Origin: Paenibacillus spongiae
GTDB taxonomy: Bacteria; Bacillota; Bacilli; Paenibacillales; Paenibacillaceae
DNA length: 64,000 nt
Assembly: GCF_024734895.1 (NCBI RefSeq)
Contig: NZ_CP091430.1
Span: 226,001-290,000 of the forward strand
Direction of reading: 5' to 3'
The position numbers were made by a program, and so were the translations under genes. This document shows, in pieces, positions 44,197 to 53,979 of the stretch (position 1 is its first letter; each line of letters starts with the position of its first letter). Under the pieces are notes generated by a model, which did not search any database, was not told where the DNA came from, and saw nothing but the letters and a program-made list of their open reading frames with translations.

Positions 44197-45906
44197 ATGA
44201 CGGCAATGCTGTTTGGATGGGCGGCGGATCGTCTGCTGCCACATATCTCATTGACCCGCGAGGAGCTGATGGCTGCGATGGAGCTGCCGCCGAAGCCGGA
44301 GATGGGCGACGTTGCATTCCCTTGTTTTCCGCTGGCGCGCGAGCTCAAACGGCCTCCTGCGGTAATTGCGGCAGATCTGGCGGCTGCGGTCAACGGATCG
44401 AATACGGATGTCCGCGCGGAGCCGGCCGGCCCTTATGTGAACCTGTTTCTTAACCGGGAGAAATGGGTGGGCGAGCTGCTGGGCCGCATTCTTGCCCCGG
44501 ACTTTGCCCTATCAACGGATGGAAGCGGCAAGCGGGTGGTCATCGATCTGTCGTCGCCCAACATCGCCAAGCCTTTCGGAGTCGGCCATCTGCGATCCAC
44601 CATGATCGGCAATGCGCTGGCCAATATGTACCGGTCATTCGGGTACGAGGTGATTGCGGTCAATCATATCGGGGATTGGGGCACGCAGTTCGGCAAGCTG
44701 ATGTCCGCCTATACCCGCTGGGGCGACGAGGCGAAGCTGAAGGAAGAGCCTATCCGCGAAAGTCTGCGCCTCTATGTCCGCTTTCACGAGGAAGCGGAGA
44801 AGGACGCGGCGCTTGAGGATGAAGCGAGACGCTGGTTCTGGAAGCTGGAGAAGGGCGAGGCCGATGCGCAGGAGCTGTGGCGCTATTTCGTAGCGTTCAG
44901 TCTGGAGGAGTTCGAGCGGGTCTATGCCCGTCTGGGCGTAACCTTCGATTACACGCTGGGCGAAAGCTTCTATAACGATAAGATGGAGGCGGTCGTGCAA
45001 GAGCTGAACCGTCTACGGCTTCTCGAGGAGAGCGATGGCGCTCAGGTGGTCCGCTTGGACGAGGAAGGGATGCCGCCTTGTCTCATCTTGAAATCGGACG
45101 GCACGACGATCTATCCGACGCGCGATTTGGCAACCGCGATCTACCGGAAGCAGGTCATGGGCGCAGACCGTCTCCTCTATGTAGTGGGGAATGAACAGAA
45201 GCTGCACTTTAAACAAGTGTTTGCCGTACTCCAGCGCATGGGGCATGAGTGGTCGGAGCAATGCGAGCATATCGCTTTTGGCTTGATGAAGTTCGAAGGA
45301 CGCAAGATGTCGACGCGCAAGGGGCAGGTTATCTTTCTGGACGAGGTGCTCGATGAAGCCGTTGCGAAGGCGGAAGCGATCATCGAGGAGAAGAATGCCG
45401 ATCTTGCGAATAAGCGCGAAGTTGCGGAAGCGGTCGGCATCGGTGCGATCATTTTCGGGGACCTGAAGCATACCCGTATGCTCGAGGCCGATTTCTCGCT
45501 GGAGGAAGCGCTCCGCTTTGAAGGGGAAACGGGCCCTTACTTGCAGTATACCGCCGCGCGGATTAACAAGCTTCTGAACTCGGGCGGTTTCGGCGGGGGT
45601 ACGCAGCTGCCTTCCAGCGAAGGAGCGGGAACGTATATCTCCCAGACCGCCGCCTGGGAGTGTCTCAAAATTTTGGCGGCATACCCCGATACCGTACGCA
45701 GTGCGCTTCGTTCGCATGAGCCTGCGGTCTTGTCCCGTTATCTGCTGGAGGTGGCGAAGAGCTTCAACCGTTTCTACCATCAAGAGCGCATTTTGACGGA
45801 ATCGGCGCCTGAAACTTCCGCTAAGCTGCTGGCTGCCGCGGCGGTGCACAAGGTGCTGTGCTCGGGCCTCGGGCTGCTGGGGATTAAGGTGCCGGAACAG
45901 ATCTGA
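44197..45906 (+). CDS. argS: Arginyl-tRNA synthetase, T-box-controlled copy
   Basis: A 569-residue class I synthetase that charges arginine tRNA. SSPNIAKPFGVGHLRSTMIG carries the HIGH-type motif and KMSTRKG replaces the usual KMSKS; both are like the motifs of yeast-type ArgRS rather than those of the copy at 46501 (HLGH, KMSKRTG). IGDWGTQFGKLMSAY and the C-terminal anticodon-binding domain (ARINKLLNSG, SFNRFYHQERI) are complete. ATG 44197 follows GGGGAGGATTCAAT; the open frame runs further upstream only through the T-box. Controlled by the arginine T-box directly before it, so likely induced on arginine starvation. Confidence 0.95.
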   Translation: MTAMLFGWAADRLLPHISLTREELMAAMELPPKPEMGDVAFPCFPLARELKRPPAVIAADLAAAVNGSNTDVRAEPAGPYVNLFLNREKWVGELLGRILAPDFALSTDGSGKRVVIDLSSPNIAKPFGVGHLRSTMIGNALANMYRSFGYEVIAVNHIGDWGTQFGKLMSAYTRWGDEAKLKEEPIRESLRLYVRFHEEAEKDAALEDEARRWFWKLEKGEADAQELWRYFVAFSLEEFERVYARLGVTFDYTLGESFYNDKMEAVVQELNRLRLLEESDGAQVVRLDEEGMPPCLILKSDGTTIYPTRDLATAIYRKQVMGADRLLYVVGNEQKLHFKQVFAVLQRMGHEWSEQCEHIAFGLMKFEGRKMSTRKGQVIFLDEVLDEAVAKAEAIIEEKNADLANKREVAEAVGIGAIIFGDLKHTRMLEADFSLEEALRFEGETGPYLQYTAARINKLLNSGGFGGGTQLPSSEGAGTYISQTAAWECLKILAAYPDTVRSALRSHEPAVLSRYLLEVAKSFNRFYHQERILTESAPETSAKLLAAAAVHKVLCSGLGLLGIKVPEQI

Positions 45907-45995
45907 TCCTCCGCCTTCCCCGAAGGCGTTGTAATCGGTCATACTCTTTGTATATAGTAGAAAGCATAGATTAAGCTGGGCAGGGAGTAACGGAC

Positions 45996-46451
45996 ATGAA
46001 CGACAGGGCAAGAGTGCGTGTTACGCTGGAGAGTGAGATTGACGGCCAGAAGCAGGTGCAGCAGTATACCGGCGAATGGTTCCGCAAAGAACGAACGGTG
46101 TATGTGAAGTATGAGGAAGCGGACGACCATTATGGCGAGGTGCGCACGCTGGTGCGCCTCCGTGACGGAGAGCTGAACGTTACCCGGCGCGGGGGCGTCG
46201 AATCGGAGCAAACGTTCATGCCAGGATCGAGACGCAGCGGGCGTTACGCATCGCCTCACGCGCGGTTTGCGATGGAGACGGAGACGACCCGGCTGCGGGT
46301 GCAGAGCGGCGGCAGGACATTGGATGACTCGGAGCATGCGCTTCTGCAGCCGACGCTCCCGATGGTGATTGAATGGCACTATTCGCTGCATGTGGGGGAA
46401 CAGCCTGCGGGTGATTTTATGATCCGGATGCGTGCGGAAGAATGGAGCTAG
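45996..46451 (+). CDS. ywiB: YwiB-like DUF1934 beta-barrel protein
   Basis: A 151-residue protein matching the calycin-like family of B. subtilis Ywi[49 protein letters not shown] and [12 protein letters not shown]. Function unknown. GGGAG lies before the ATG. In Bacillus ywiB precedes argS and rpoE, as it does here with the argS copy 49 bases downstream. Confidence 0.9.
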   Translation: MNDRARVRVTLESEIDGQKQVQQYTGEWFRKERTVYVKYEEADDHYGEVRTLVRLRDGELNVTRRGGVESEQTFMPGSRRSGRYASPHARFAMETETTRLRVQSGGRTLDDSEHALLQPTLPMVIEWHYSLHVGEQPAGDFMIRMRAEEWS

Positions 46452-46500
46452 AACGGACAATGCGTGCCCGACTACAATATTTAGGAGGATTACAGAAACA

Positions 46501-48180
46501 ATGACAACACATGTATTGGAACAGCTGCACGATAGATTGAAAGAAGCGATCGCCGATGCGGTCGTAGCCGCAGGACTCGTTGCCCGGGAGGAGCTCCCGG
46601 TATTTGTGCTGGAGGTGCCCAAGGATAAGTCGCACGGCGACCTGGCAACCAATGCGGCCATGCAGCTGACGAAGCTGGCGAAGAAGAATCCGCGCCAAAT
46701 CGCGGAAGCGATTGTCGCCCATCTGGATACCGGGAAGGCTTCCATCCAATCGGCTGAAATCGCCGGGCCGGGCTTTATCAATTTCCGGTTGGATAAGAGC
46801 TATCTGTATCCCGTCATCGCCAGCGTTCTGGATCAAGGCGAGGATTACGGGCGTATTGCCGCAGGCGGAGGGCAGCGGGTTCAGATTGAATTCGTGAGCG
46901 CCAATCCAACCGGCAGCCTCCATCTGGGCCATGCCCGCGGAGCGGCAGTCGGCGATGCGCTGTGCAACGTGCTGGACTTTGCCGGTTACGACGTTACCCG
47001 CGAGTATTACATCAATGACGCCGGCAAGCAGGTGGAGAACCTGGCGCTATCCATCGATGCGCGCTACAAGCAGGCGCTCGGCTTGGAATCGGAGATGCCT
47101 GAGGACGGCTATCACGGTGAAGATATCGTCGGCTTTGCCAAGGTGCTTGTCGAGGCGGAAGGCGACCGTCTCCTGTCCTTGACGGAGGAGGAGCGTTTCA
47201 CGTTCTTCCGCCAATACGGGCTGGAGCGGGAGCTGGAGAAGATCAGACGCGACCTGGGCCGTTTCCGCGTCGGCTTCGATGTCTGGTTCAGCGAGACCTC
47301 TCTTTACGAAACCGGCCAGGTCGAGCAAGCGCTGGAAGCGCTGCGCGAGCGCGGCGAAGTGTTCGAGGAGGAAGGGGCGACCTGGCTGTCCACGATGCCT
47401 TACGGCGACGACAAAAACCGCGTTCTCGTGAAGAATGACGGCTCGTATACCTATCTGACGCCTGATATCGCCTATCACCGTGATAAATTCGGCCGCGGAT
47501 TCGACCGGATGATCAACATTTGGGGCGCGGATCATCATGGCTATATCCCGCGCGTCAAGGCGGCGATGGCCGCTCTGGGCAACGATCCGCAGAAGCTTGT
47601 CGTGCTGATCGCACAGATGGTGAGCCTCTTCCAGAACGGCGAGAAGGTGAAGATGTCCAAGCGGACCGGCAAAGCCGTCACGATGGAAGATTTAATGGAT
47701 GAAGTCGGCGTCGACGCGATTCGCTATTTTTTCACGATGCGCAGCATGGACTCGCATCTTGATTTTGACATGGATCTTGCGATCTCGACATCGAATGAAA
47801 ATCCGGTCTATTATGTACAGTACGCTCACGCGCGCATATGCAGCATTCACCGGCAGGCGGAGGAGCAAGGCGTGGATATGGGCCCAATCGGCTCCATCGA
47901 TTTGAGCAAGCTGACAAGCGAGCACGAATACGATATTTTGCGCAAAATGGGCGAGCTGCCGCAGGAGATCGCGGAAGCCGCGGAGCTCTACGCGCCGCAC
48001 CGTTTAATCCGTTATGTATATGAGCTGGCCTCGCTATTCCACAGCTATTACCGGGCCGAGCGCGTCATTACGGAAGACGCTGCGCAGACGAAGGCTCGCT
48101 TGGCGCTTCTGGCAGCGGTTCGCACCGTTCTGGCCAATGTACTGCGCCTTGTCGGCGTTTCGGCGCCGGACCGCATGTAG
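46501..48180 (+). CDS. argS: Arginyl-tRNA synthetase, housekeeping-type copy
   Basis: A 559-residue class I synthetase closely resembling B. subtilis ArgS along its length. [20 protein letters not shown] has the HLGH motif and [20 protein letters not shown] the KMSKS motif; [16 protein letters not shown] sequence appears as [15 protein letters not shown] 46501 follows TTAGGAGGATTACAGAAACA, and the frame upstream lies within ywiB. This is the copy in the Bacillus-type order ywiB-argS-rpoE; no T-box lies before it. It coexists with the dissimilar copy at 44197. Confidence 0.96.
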   Translation: MTTHVLEQLHDRLKEAIADAVVAAGLVAREELPVFVLEVPKDKSHGDLATNAAMQLTKLAKKNPRQIAEAIVAHLDTGKASIQSAEIAGPGFINFRLDKSYLYPVIASVLDQGEDYGRIAAGGGQRVQIEFVSANPTGSLHLGHARGAAVGDALCNVLDFAGYDVTREYYINDAGKQVENLALSIDARYKQALGLESEMPEDGYHGEDIVGFAKVLVEAEGDRLLSLTEEERFTFFRQYGLERELEKIRRDLGRFRVGFDVWFSETSLYETGQVEQALEALRERGEVFEEEGATWLSTMPYGDDKNRVLVKNDGSYTYLTPDIAYHRDKFGRGFDRMINIWGADHHGYIPRVKAAMAALGNDPQKLVVLIAQMVSLFQNGEKVKMSKRTGKAVTMEDLMDEVGVDAIRYFFTMRSMDSHLDFDMDLAISTSNENPVYYVQYAHARICSIHRQAEEQGVDMGPIGSIDLSKLTSEHEYDILRKMGELPQEIAEAAELYAPHRLIRYVYELASLFHSYYRAERVITEDAAQTKARLALLAAVRTVLANVLRLVGVSAPDRM

Positions 48181-48252
48181 CATAGCGGACTAGCTCTCCG
48201 ATGCTAGGCTTGCCCGCCCGCAGCGGTGGTTTTCCATACAGCAAACGTCAAG

Positions 48253-48279
48253 AAGCCGCGGATTATCGATCCGCGGCTT
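48253..48279. other. Perfect hairpin over the stop codon of the subtilase gene
   Basis: AAGCCGCGGAT pairs with ATCCGCGGCTT around a 5-base loop; the left arm includes the end of the gene's stop codon. No T-run follows on either strand, so it may be a weak terminator for the convergent argS and protease genes or an mRNA end stabiliser. Confidence 0.55.
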
Positions 48280-49405
48280 GAAGCATTCGCACAACATCAA
48301 GCTCCCCAATGATTCGGGACGACTTTTTTAAACCTCGAAGCGGCAGCATCGACCGCTTAAGTATCGATTTGATCTCGCCCGGCGAGAGCCCGGGACGATA
48401 GGCGAGCAGCAGCGCGACTGCGCCGCTGACATGCGAGGTTGCCATAGAGGTGCCGCTCATTTCATGGTACTTGCCGCGCAGCCAGGACGATAATATTTTG
48501 TCGCCTGGCGCGTAGATATCGATGAAGGAGCCGCGGTTGCTGAATTGCGCAATGCGCCGGAGCTTGTTGGTGGCGCCGACCGAAACCGTCTGGGGGTACC
48601 TTGCGGGGTAGTCGACGGACTTGCGCTTGGCGTCGTTGCCGGAAGAAGCGATAATGATAATGCCTGCGTTATAGGCGATGTTGACGGCATTGAGCAGCGA
48701 TTTGCTGCGCGTCTTCATGCCAAAGCTCATATTGATGATGTCCATCCGGTTGCGGACGCACCATTCGATCCCCATCACGATATCCGATACGAACGCGCTT
48801 CCGTTGTGGTCGAACGCCTTAACCGGGAAAATCGTCGCCCGGGGCGCGACGCCAATCATGCCTTGCATTTGGTTGGCGGCGGCGATCGTACCCGCGATGT
48901 GCGTTCCATGACCGTTGTTGTCATAGGGCAATGCGCTGCGGTTCAATAAATTGATGCCGCGACCGAGAGATTGCCTCAAATCAGGGTGGTTATAATCGAC
49001 CCCCGTATCGATAACGCCGATTTTAATTCGATGGCCGGTAGTCGCGCTCCAGGCTTGCGGGGCCTTAATTTGCTGGACACCCCAAGGGATGCCCTTATCG
49101 CGGGCGGCGGGTTTTAACACGGTGTTGTGGACGCATATTGATGTATCCTCCTCCACCTGTGCGCCTTCTCCCAATAAAGGAGCAAAGTCCGGTAAGTCCA
49201 ATGATACGGGAATTGAGAAGGCTTCGATAAGCGGCAGGTGCCTGATGATAGGCGGGGTAGCAGGCGGTGGGGCCATATCCGACCAGATCTCAAGAAAACG
49301 CCTGTAATCGCTCTGCTGCCGAAAGCGGACGATCCGCCGCTTCGTCCCGTGTCCGGATGAGGTCATCGCACTGTGCAACCAGCGGAGAATTGCGGTTCTG
49401 TCCAA
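48263..49405 (-). CDS. Subtilisin-like serine protease without a signal peptide
   Basis: A 380-residue S8 peptidase with an intact triad: Asp in IGVIDTGVDYNHP, His in NNGHGTHIAGTIAAA and Ser in MSGTSMATSHVSGAVALL; oxyanion Asn lies in ASSGNDAK. Residues about 22-90 (RRIVRFRQQSDYRRFLE, RHLPLIEAFSIPV) look like an I9-type propeptide, but the N-terminus MDRTAILRWLHSAMTSSGH is not a signal sequence, so it may be cytoplasmic, membrane-released or exported otherwise. TTG 49405 has GAGGGGGAC 6 bases upstream; ATG 49366 is an alternative and gives no signal peptide either. Divergent from rpoE. Confidence 0.92.
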   Translation of the reverse strand: MDRTAILRWLHSAMTSSGHGTKRRIVRFRQQSDYRRFLEIWSDMAPPPATPPIIRHLPLIEAFSIPVSLDLPDFAPLLGEGAQVEEDTSICVHNTVLKPAARDKGIPWGVQQIKAPQAWSATTGHRIKIGVIDTGVDYNHPDLRQSLGRGINLLNRSALPYDNNGHGTHIAGTIAAANQMQGMIGVAPRATIFPVKAFDHNGSAFVSDIVMGIEWCVRNRMDIINMSFGMKTRSKSLLNAVNIAYNAGIIIIASSGNDAKRKSVDYPARYPQTVSVGATNKLRRIAQFSNRGSFIDIYAPGDKILSSWLRGKYHEMSGTSMATSHVSGAVALLLAYRPGLSPGEIKSILKRSMLPLRGLKKSSRIIGELDVVRMLQAADR

Positions 49406-49611
49406 ATAGGCGTCCCCCTCTCAGGCGGATCATGCTGCAGTATTGTATGAAGCCATGCAACAAGCTGTATGAGCAAGTGACCTTTTCTTGAAGAAATAGG
49501 CTTTCGAACCGTGTCATTCGCCATGCGGGTACATAGAATGAATGAAGAGCCGTTGCACCGGCTCTGACTACCGGGACGGAGGGCGATCCCTCGCTTTCGG
49601 AGGATACAGTC

Positions 49612-49643
49612 AAAGCGAAGGGAATGCCCTTCGCTTTATCTTT
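49612..49643 (+). terminator. Intrinsic terminator upstream of rpoE
   Basis: AAAGCGAAGGG pairs perfectly with CCCTTCGCTTT around AATG and is followed by ATCTTTTT on the plus strand. It lies about 120 bases before rpoE, with no plus-strand gene before it until argS at 48180, so what it ends is unclear. A second hairpin (AGAGCCG...CGGCTCT, 49546-49566) precedes it. Other parts of the gap 49406-49760 show nothing. Confidence 0.75.
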
Positions 49644-49760
49644 TTGCCTGTGAACAGGCATCAAGCTTGCTTTTTTAAAGGAAATAGGTTTTACTATAGG
49701 TTGAAAAAGGAACGCAAGCAGCGAAGCTGATTCGCATTCGTACGAGAGGAAGATGTACAT

Positions 49761-50342
49761 ATGAGCAGCGAGGTCACTTTGAAAATCGATCCCGAACGCA
49801 TCAAGGAAATGCCGATGGTTGATTTGGCATTTGAGCTGCTGAAGGCGGCTAACACCCCGTTCTACTACCGGGACTTGATGATGGAAATTGCCAAAATCAG
49901 AAAATTGTCGCAAGAAGAAATCAACCAGGTAATTGCGCAAGTATATACGGAGATTAATATTGACGGACGGTTTGCGTGCGTCGGCAGCAACATGTGGGGG
50001 CTGAAGCGCTGGTATCCGGTAGAGCGCTCGGAGGATCCGGTTTCGAACGCGAAGCGTCCTCGCATCATCAATGACGAAGATGACGACGACGATATCTTTG
50101 CGGAAGAGGAAGAAGAGACATACGCGGCGGACGATGAAGATTACGATATGTACGATGAGGATCAAGAAATCTTCGACGAGTCCGAGAACGAAGAGGAAGT
50201 CGACGAGGAAGTATTGATCGACGACGAAGAAGAGCTTGAAGGTGAAGGCGTCGACGCCGAAGACGAAGATAGCGAGGACGAAGAAGACGACTTCGAAGAC
50301 GATGATTCGGACGATAGCGACGACGATGAGGATGAGAAATAA
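49761..50342 (+). CDS. rpoE: DNA-directed RNA polymerase delta subunit
   Basis: A 193-residue Firmicute-specific RNA polymerase subunit that speeds recycling and affects initiation specificity. Residues 1-90 form the folded HARE-HTH domain (MVDLAFELLKAANTPFYYRD, LSQEEINQVIAQVYTEINID, GLKRWYPVE). From about residue 105 the chain is almost only Asp and Glu, the long acidic tail that competes with nucleic acid. GAGAGGAAG precedes the ATG. The repeated GACGAAGA sequence at 50080-50335 reflects this coding and is not a DNA repeat of other meaning. Confidence 0.95.
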   Translation: MSSEVTLKIDPERIKEMPMVDLAFELLKAANTPFYYRDLMMEIAKIRKLSQEEINQVIAQVYTEINIDGRFACVGSNMWGLKRWYPVERSEDPVSNAKRPRIINDEDDDDDIFAEEEEETYAADDEDYDMYDEDQEIFDESENEEEVDEEVLIDDEEELEGEGVDAEDEDSEDEEDDFEDDDSDDSDDDEDEK

Positions 50343-50359
50343 AGGGTGGTCTTATTCTC

Positions 50360-50388
50360 TTGACACTGGAAGCCGGGCAGAGTAAACT
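50360..50388 (+). promoter_or_regulatory. Promoter of pyrG
   Basis: TTGACA (50360-50365), 17-base spacer, TAAACT (50383-50388). The expected start, 8 bases on, is the first G of GGGCTTCT (50396), the start sequence needed for reiterative G addition. Confidence 0.85.
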
Positions 50389-50395
50389 ATTGCAT

Positions 50396-50476
50396 GGGCT
50401 TCTAGTTCGGATATAAGTACATGCCAAATCGAGAAAGTGCCCCGTCTATACGGGTGTCACTTTTTTCTTTTTTTCG
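50396..50476 (+). promoter_or_regulatory. pyrG leader attenuator (CTP-sensitive, reiterative transcription type)
   Basis: The leader begins GGGC and contains an intrinsic terminator at 50434-50469: AAAGTG-C-CCCGT pairs with ACGGG...CACTTT, then TTTCTTTTTTT. In B. subtilis, low CTP makes polymerase add extra G residues at the 5' end; the poly-G then pairs with the pyrimidine-rich left arm and prevents termination. Here the left arm offers CCCC (50440-50443). The mechanism is inferred by matching initiation sequence, spacing and terminator. Confidence 0.75.
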
Positions 50477-50524
50477 AACCATTTTTATAGCGAAAATGGG
50501 CAACCCTATACTTTAACATACTAG

Positions 50525-52147
<1,623 letters not shown>

Positions 52148-52176
52148 TTACTTTTCTTACTTTTTTTCCAATGAGA

Positions 52177-52206
52177 AGCAGGATATTGAAACTTGACGCG
52201 CGAATA
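52177..52206 (+). promoter_or_regulatory. Sigma-H-like promoter of spo0F
   Basis: GCAGGATAT matches the sigma-H -35 consensus RNAGGAWWW fully, and after 12 bases CGCGAATAT matches RNNGAATWW at all but the first position. B. subtilis spo0F is known to use a sigma-H promoter. TGTCGCA at 52238-52244 differs from a Spo0A box (TGTCGAA) by one base. Confidence 0.65.
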
Positions 52207-52273
52207 TATTAACGATTATGGAAGAGATGACCAAATCGTGTCGCAAGTCGTCGCGTTCCTGGGAGGGTTCAAG

Positions 52274-52672
52274 TTGGATAAGAAGAAAGTGTTGATCGTG
52301 GATGATCAAAACGGGATTCGTGTCTTGCTTATGGAAGTATTCAGCAGCGAAGGGTATGTGACCTTTCAGGCCTCCAATGGTAAGTCGGCGCTCGAAATCG
52401 TGAAATCCGAAGCGCCCGATCTTGTCTTGTTAGATATGAAAATACCTGGCATGGATGGTCTGGAAATTTTGAAGCACGTGAAGGCGATTAACAAAGACAT
52501 CAAAGTGATTATGATGACCGCCTACGGGGAGCTCGACATGATCAAGGAAGCGACGGACCATGGTGCGCTCATGCACTTTACAAAGCCGTTCGACATCGAT
52601 GAAATGCGGGTTGCCGTCAACATGCAGCTTCGCGGAGGAGAATCGAACAACTGGTATGCAATAGGATCCTAA
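52274..52672 (+). CDS. spo0F: Sporulation phosphorelay response regulator Spo0F
   Basis: A 132-residue single receiver domain without an output domain, which carries phosphate from sporulation kinases to Spo0[21 protein letters not shown] has the acidic pair; the phospho-acceptor Asp is in [13 protein letters not shown]; the Thr and Lys switch residues are in MMTAYGE and HFTKPFD. TTG 52274 follows GGGAGGGTTCAAG; the upstream open frame contains the promoter and is not family-like. It lies between pyrG and fbaA as in B. subtilis. The C-terminus ends a few residues beyond the usual 124. Confidence 0.95.
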   Translation: MDKKKVLIVDDQNGIRVLLMEVFSSEGYVTFQASNGKSALEIVKSEAPDLVLLDMKIPGMDGLEILKHVKAINKDIKVIMMTAYGELDMIKEATDHGALMHFTKPFDIDEMRVAVNMQLRGGESNNWYAIGS

Positions 52673-52688
52673 GGGGTCCTATTTTTTT
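52661..52688 (+). terminator. Terminator overlapping the spo0F stop codon
   Basis: ATAGGATCC pairs with GGTCCTAT with the TAA stop in the loop; TTTTTTT follows. Confidence 0.82.
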
Positions 52689-52767
52689 CATGAATCTGCG
52701 CTCCCCGGAACACATCCGGGGCGGGCTGTTCACGTTTGGTCTGACAGTATCAAACAAGCTGGTGTTG

Positions 52768-52776
52768 TGGTATAAT
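52768..52776 (+). promoter_or_regulatory. Extended -10 promoter of fbaA
   Basis: TGGTATAAT is a TGnTATAAT extended -10 box, 63 bases before the fbaA start codon; no good -35 at the normal distance. Confidence 0.6.
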
Positions 52777-52839
52777 GGCACAGGACAAGTCAGAACCGGA
52801 CTTGATAAAAAAATACCGTATTGGAGGAATAGAGCAACC

Positions 52840-53694
52840 ATGCCACTCGTATCGATGAACGAATTTTTACCGAAGGCAAAAGCGAACAAGTTTGCGGTTG
52901 GCCAGTTCAATATGAACAACCTGGAGTTTGCGCAAGCGATTGTGGAAGCTGCTATGGAAGAGAAATCACCATTCATTTTCGGTGTCAGCGAAGGCGCACT
53001 GAAATATATGGGCATCGAATTTACCGTTGCCATCGCAGAAGCGGCGGCGAAGAAATCAGGTCTTCCAATCGCACTGCACCTCGATCACGGCAGCAGCTTT
53101 GACGTTGCAATGAAGTGTATCCGCGCAGGTTTCTCCTCCGTTATGTTCGACGGATCCCACTATGGACTCGAAGAAAACATTGAACTGACGAAGCAAGTTG
53201 TTAAAGCGGCACGTGCAATGGGCGTATCCGTAGAAGGCGAGCTTGGTACTATTGGCGGCGTTGAGGATGATATTAGCGTAGACGAAGAGCACGCAACCCT
53301 CGCAAATGCTGAGGAAGCAATTCGTTACTACGAAGAAACTGGCGTCGATTGCCTGGCAATCGCAGTTGGTACTGCTCACGGTATGTACAAAGGCGAGCCT
53401 AAGATTCACTATGATATCATCCAAAAAGTATCCGATGCCATTCCGGTACCGGTTGTTTTGCATGGCGGTTCCGGTGTGCCTGACGAAGCGATTCGTCTGT
53501 CCATCCAAGCCGGCGTTGGCAAAATCAACGTTAACACAGAGAACCAAGTGGCTTGCACGAACACGATCCGCGAAGTTCTGGGTGCGAACGCTTCAGTAAT
53601 CGATCCACGCAAATATTTGACGCCTGCTAAGAATGCAATGAAGGCAGTCGTTCAAGAAAAAATTCGTTTGTTCGGAAGCAGCAATCAAGCCTAG
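52840..53694 (+). CDS. fbaA: Fructose-1,6-bisphosphate aldolase, class II
   Basis: A 284-residue zinc aldolase of glycolysis and gluconeogenesis. Zinc ligands are in ALHLDHGSSFD, AVGTAHGMYKG and VVLHGGSGVPDEAI; EGELGTIGG and GKINVNTENQ complete the active site. ATG 52840 follows TTGGAGGAATAGAGCAACC. Codon use is less GC-rich at third positions than in its neighbours, as expected of a highly expressed gene. In B. subtilis a transaldolase gene follows; it is absent here. Confidence 0.97.
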   Translation: MPLVSMNEFLPKAKANKFAVGQFNMNNLEFAQAIVEAAMEEKSPFIFGVSEGALKYMGIEFTVAIAEAAAKKSGLPIALHLDHGSSFDVAMKCIRAGFSSVMFDGSHYGLEENIELTKQVVKAARAMGVSVEGELGTIGGVEDDISVDEEHATLANAEEAIRYYEETGVDCLAIAVGTAHGMYKGEPKIHYDIIQKVSDAIPVPVVLHGGSGVPDEAIRLSIQAGVGKINVNTENQVACTNTIREVLGANASVIDPRKYLTPAKNAMKAVVQEKIRLFGSSNQA

Positions 53695-53712
53695 TTTCCT
53701 TAAGCAGCAGCG

Positions 53713-53840
53713 AAGCCGCCTTTAGACGCTGCAGCCCGGCATCCGCCTCTATTTCTTATGTGGTGGCAGCGACAAGCATCTATGCTATTCGCTCCCCATC
53801 CCTTCGGAGCGGGCTGTGCGCCTCAAGGCGGCTTTCTTTT
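53713..53840 (+). other. Branched hairpin element between fbaA and murA
   Basis: AAGCCGCCTT (53713-53722) pairs with AAGGCGGCTT (53825-53834), followed by CTTTTT. Nested inside are CAGCCC/GGGCTG (53732-53737 with 53811-53816) and GCTCC/GGAGC (53791-53795 with 53806-53810). As a whole it can act as the fbaA terminator, but the 100-base branched interior is unusually elaborate for one. No known riboswitch recognised. Confidence 0.5.
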
Positions 53841-53979
53841 TAAAGATGAGTAAAGTATGGATTCCCGCGATACGTTGTGGAACGAATGCCAGAAGCAGTC
53901 GTACAAATATGAGAAGGATAACTTCACCTTTTGGGGATCAATTCTTGCTCCCTTCCGAACGGGGAGGATAATGAGACGG

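Noticed and set aside
50070..50340. GACGAAGA-rich repeat and a long antisense frame
   Set aside because: The repeat codes the acidic tail of the RNA polymerase delta subunit; the antisense frame is an Arg/Leu/Pro-rich shadow of it.
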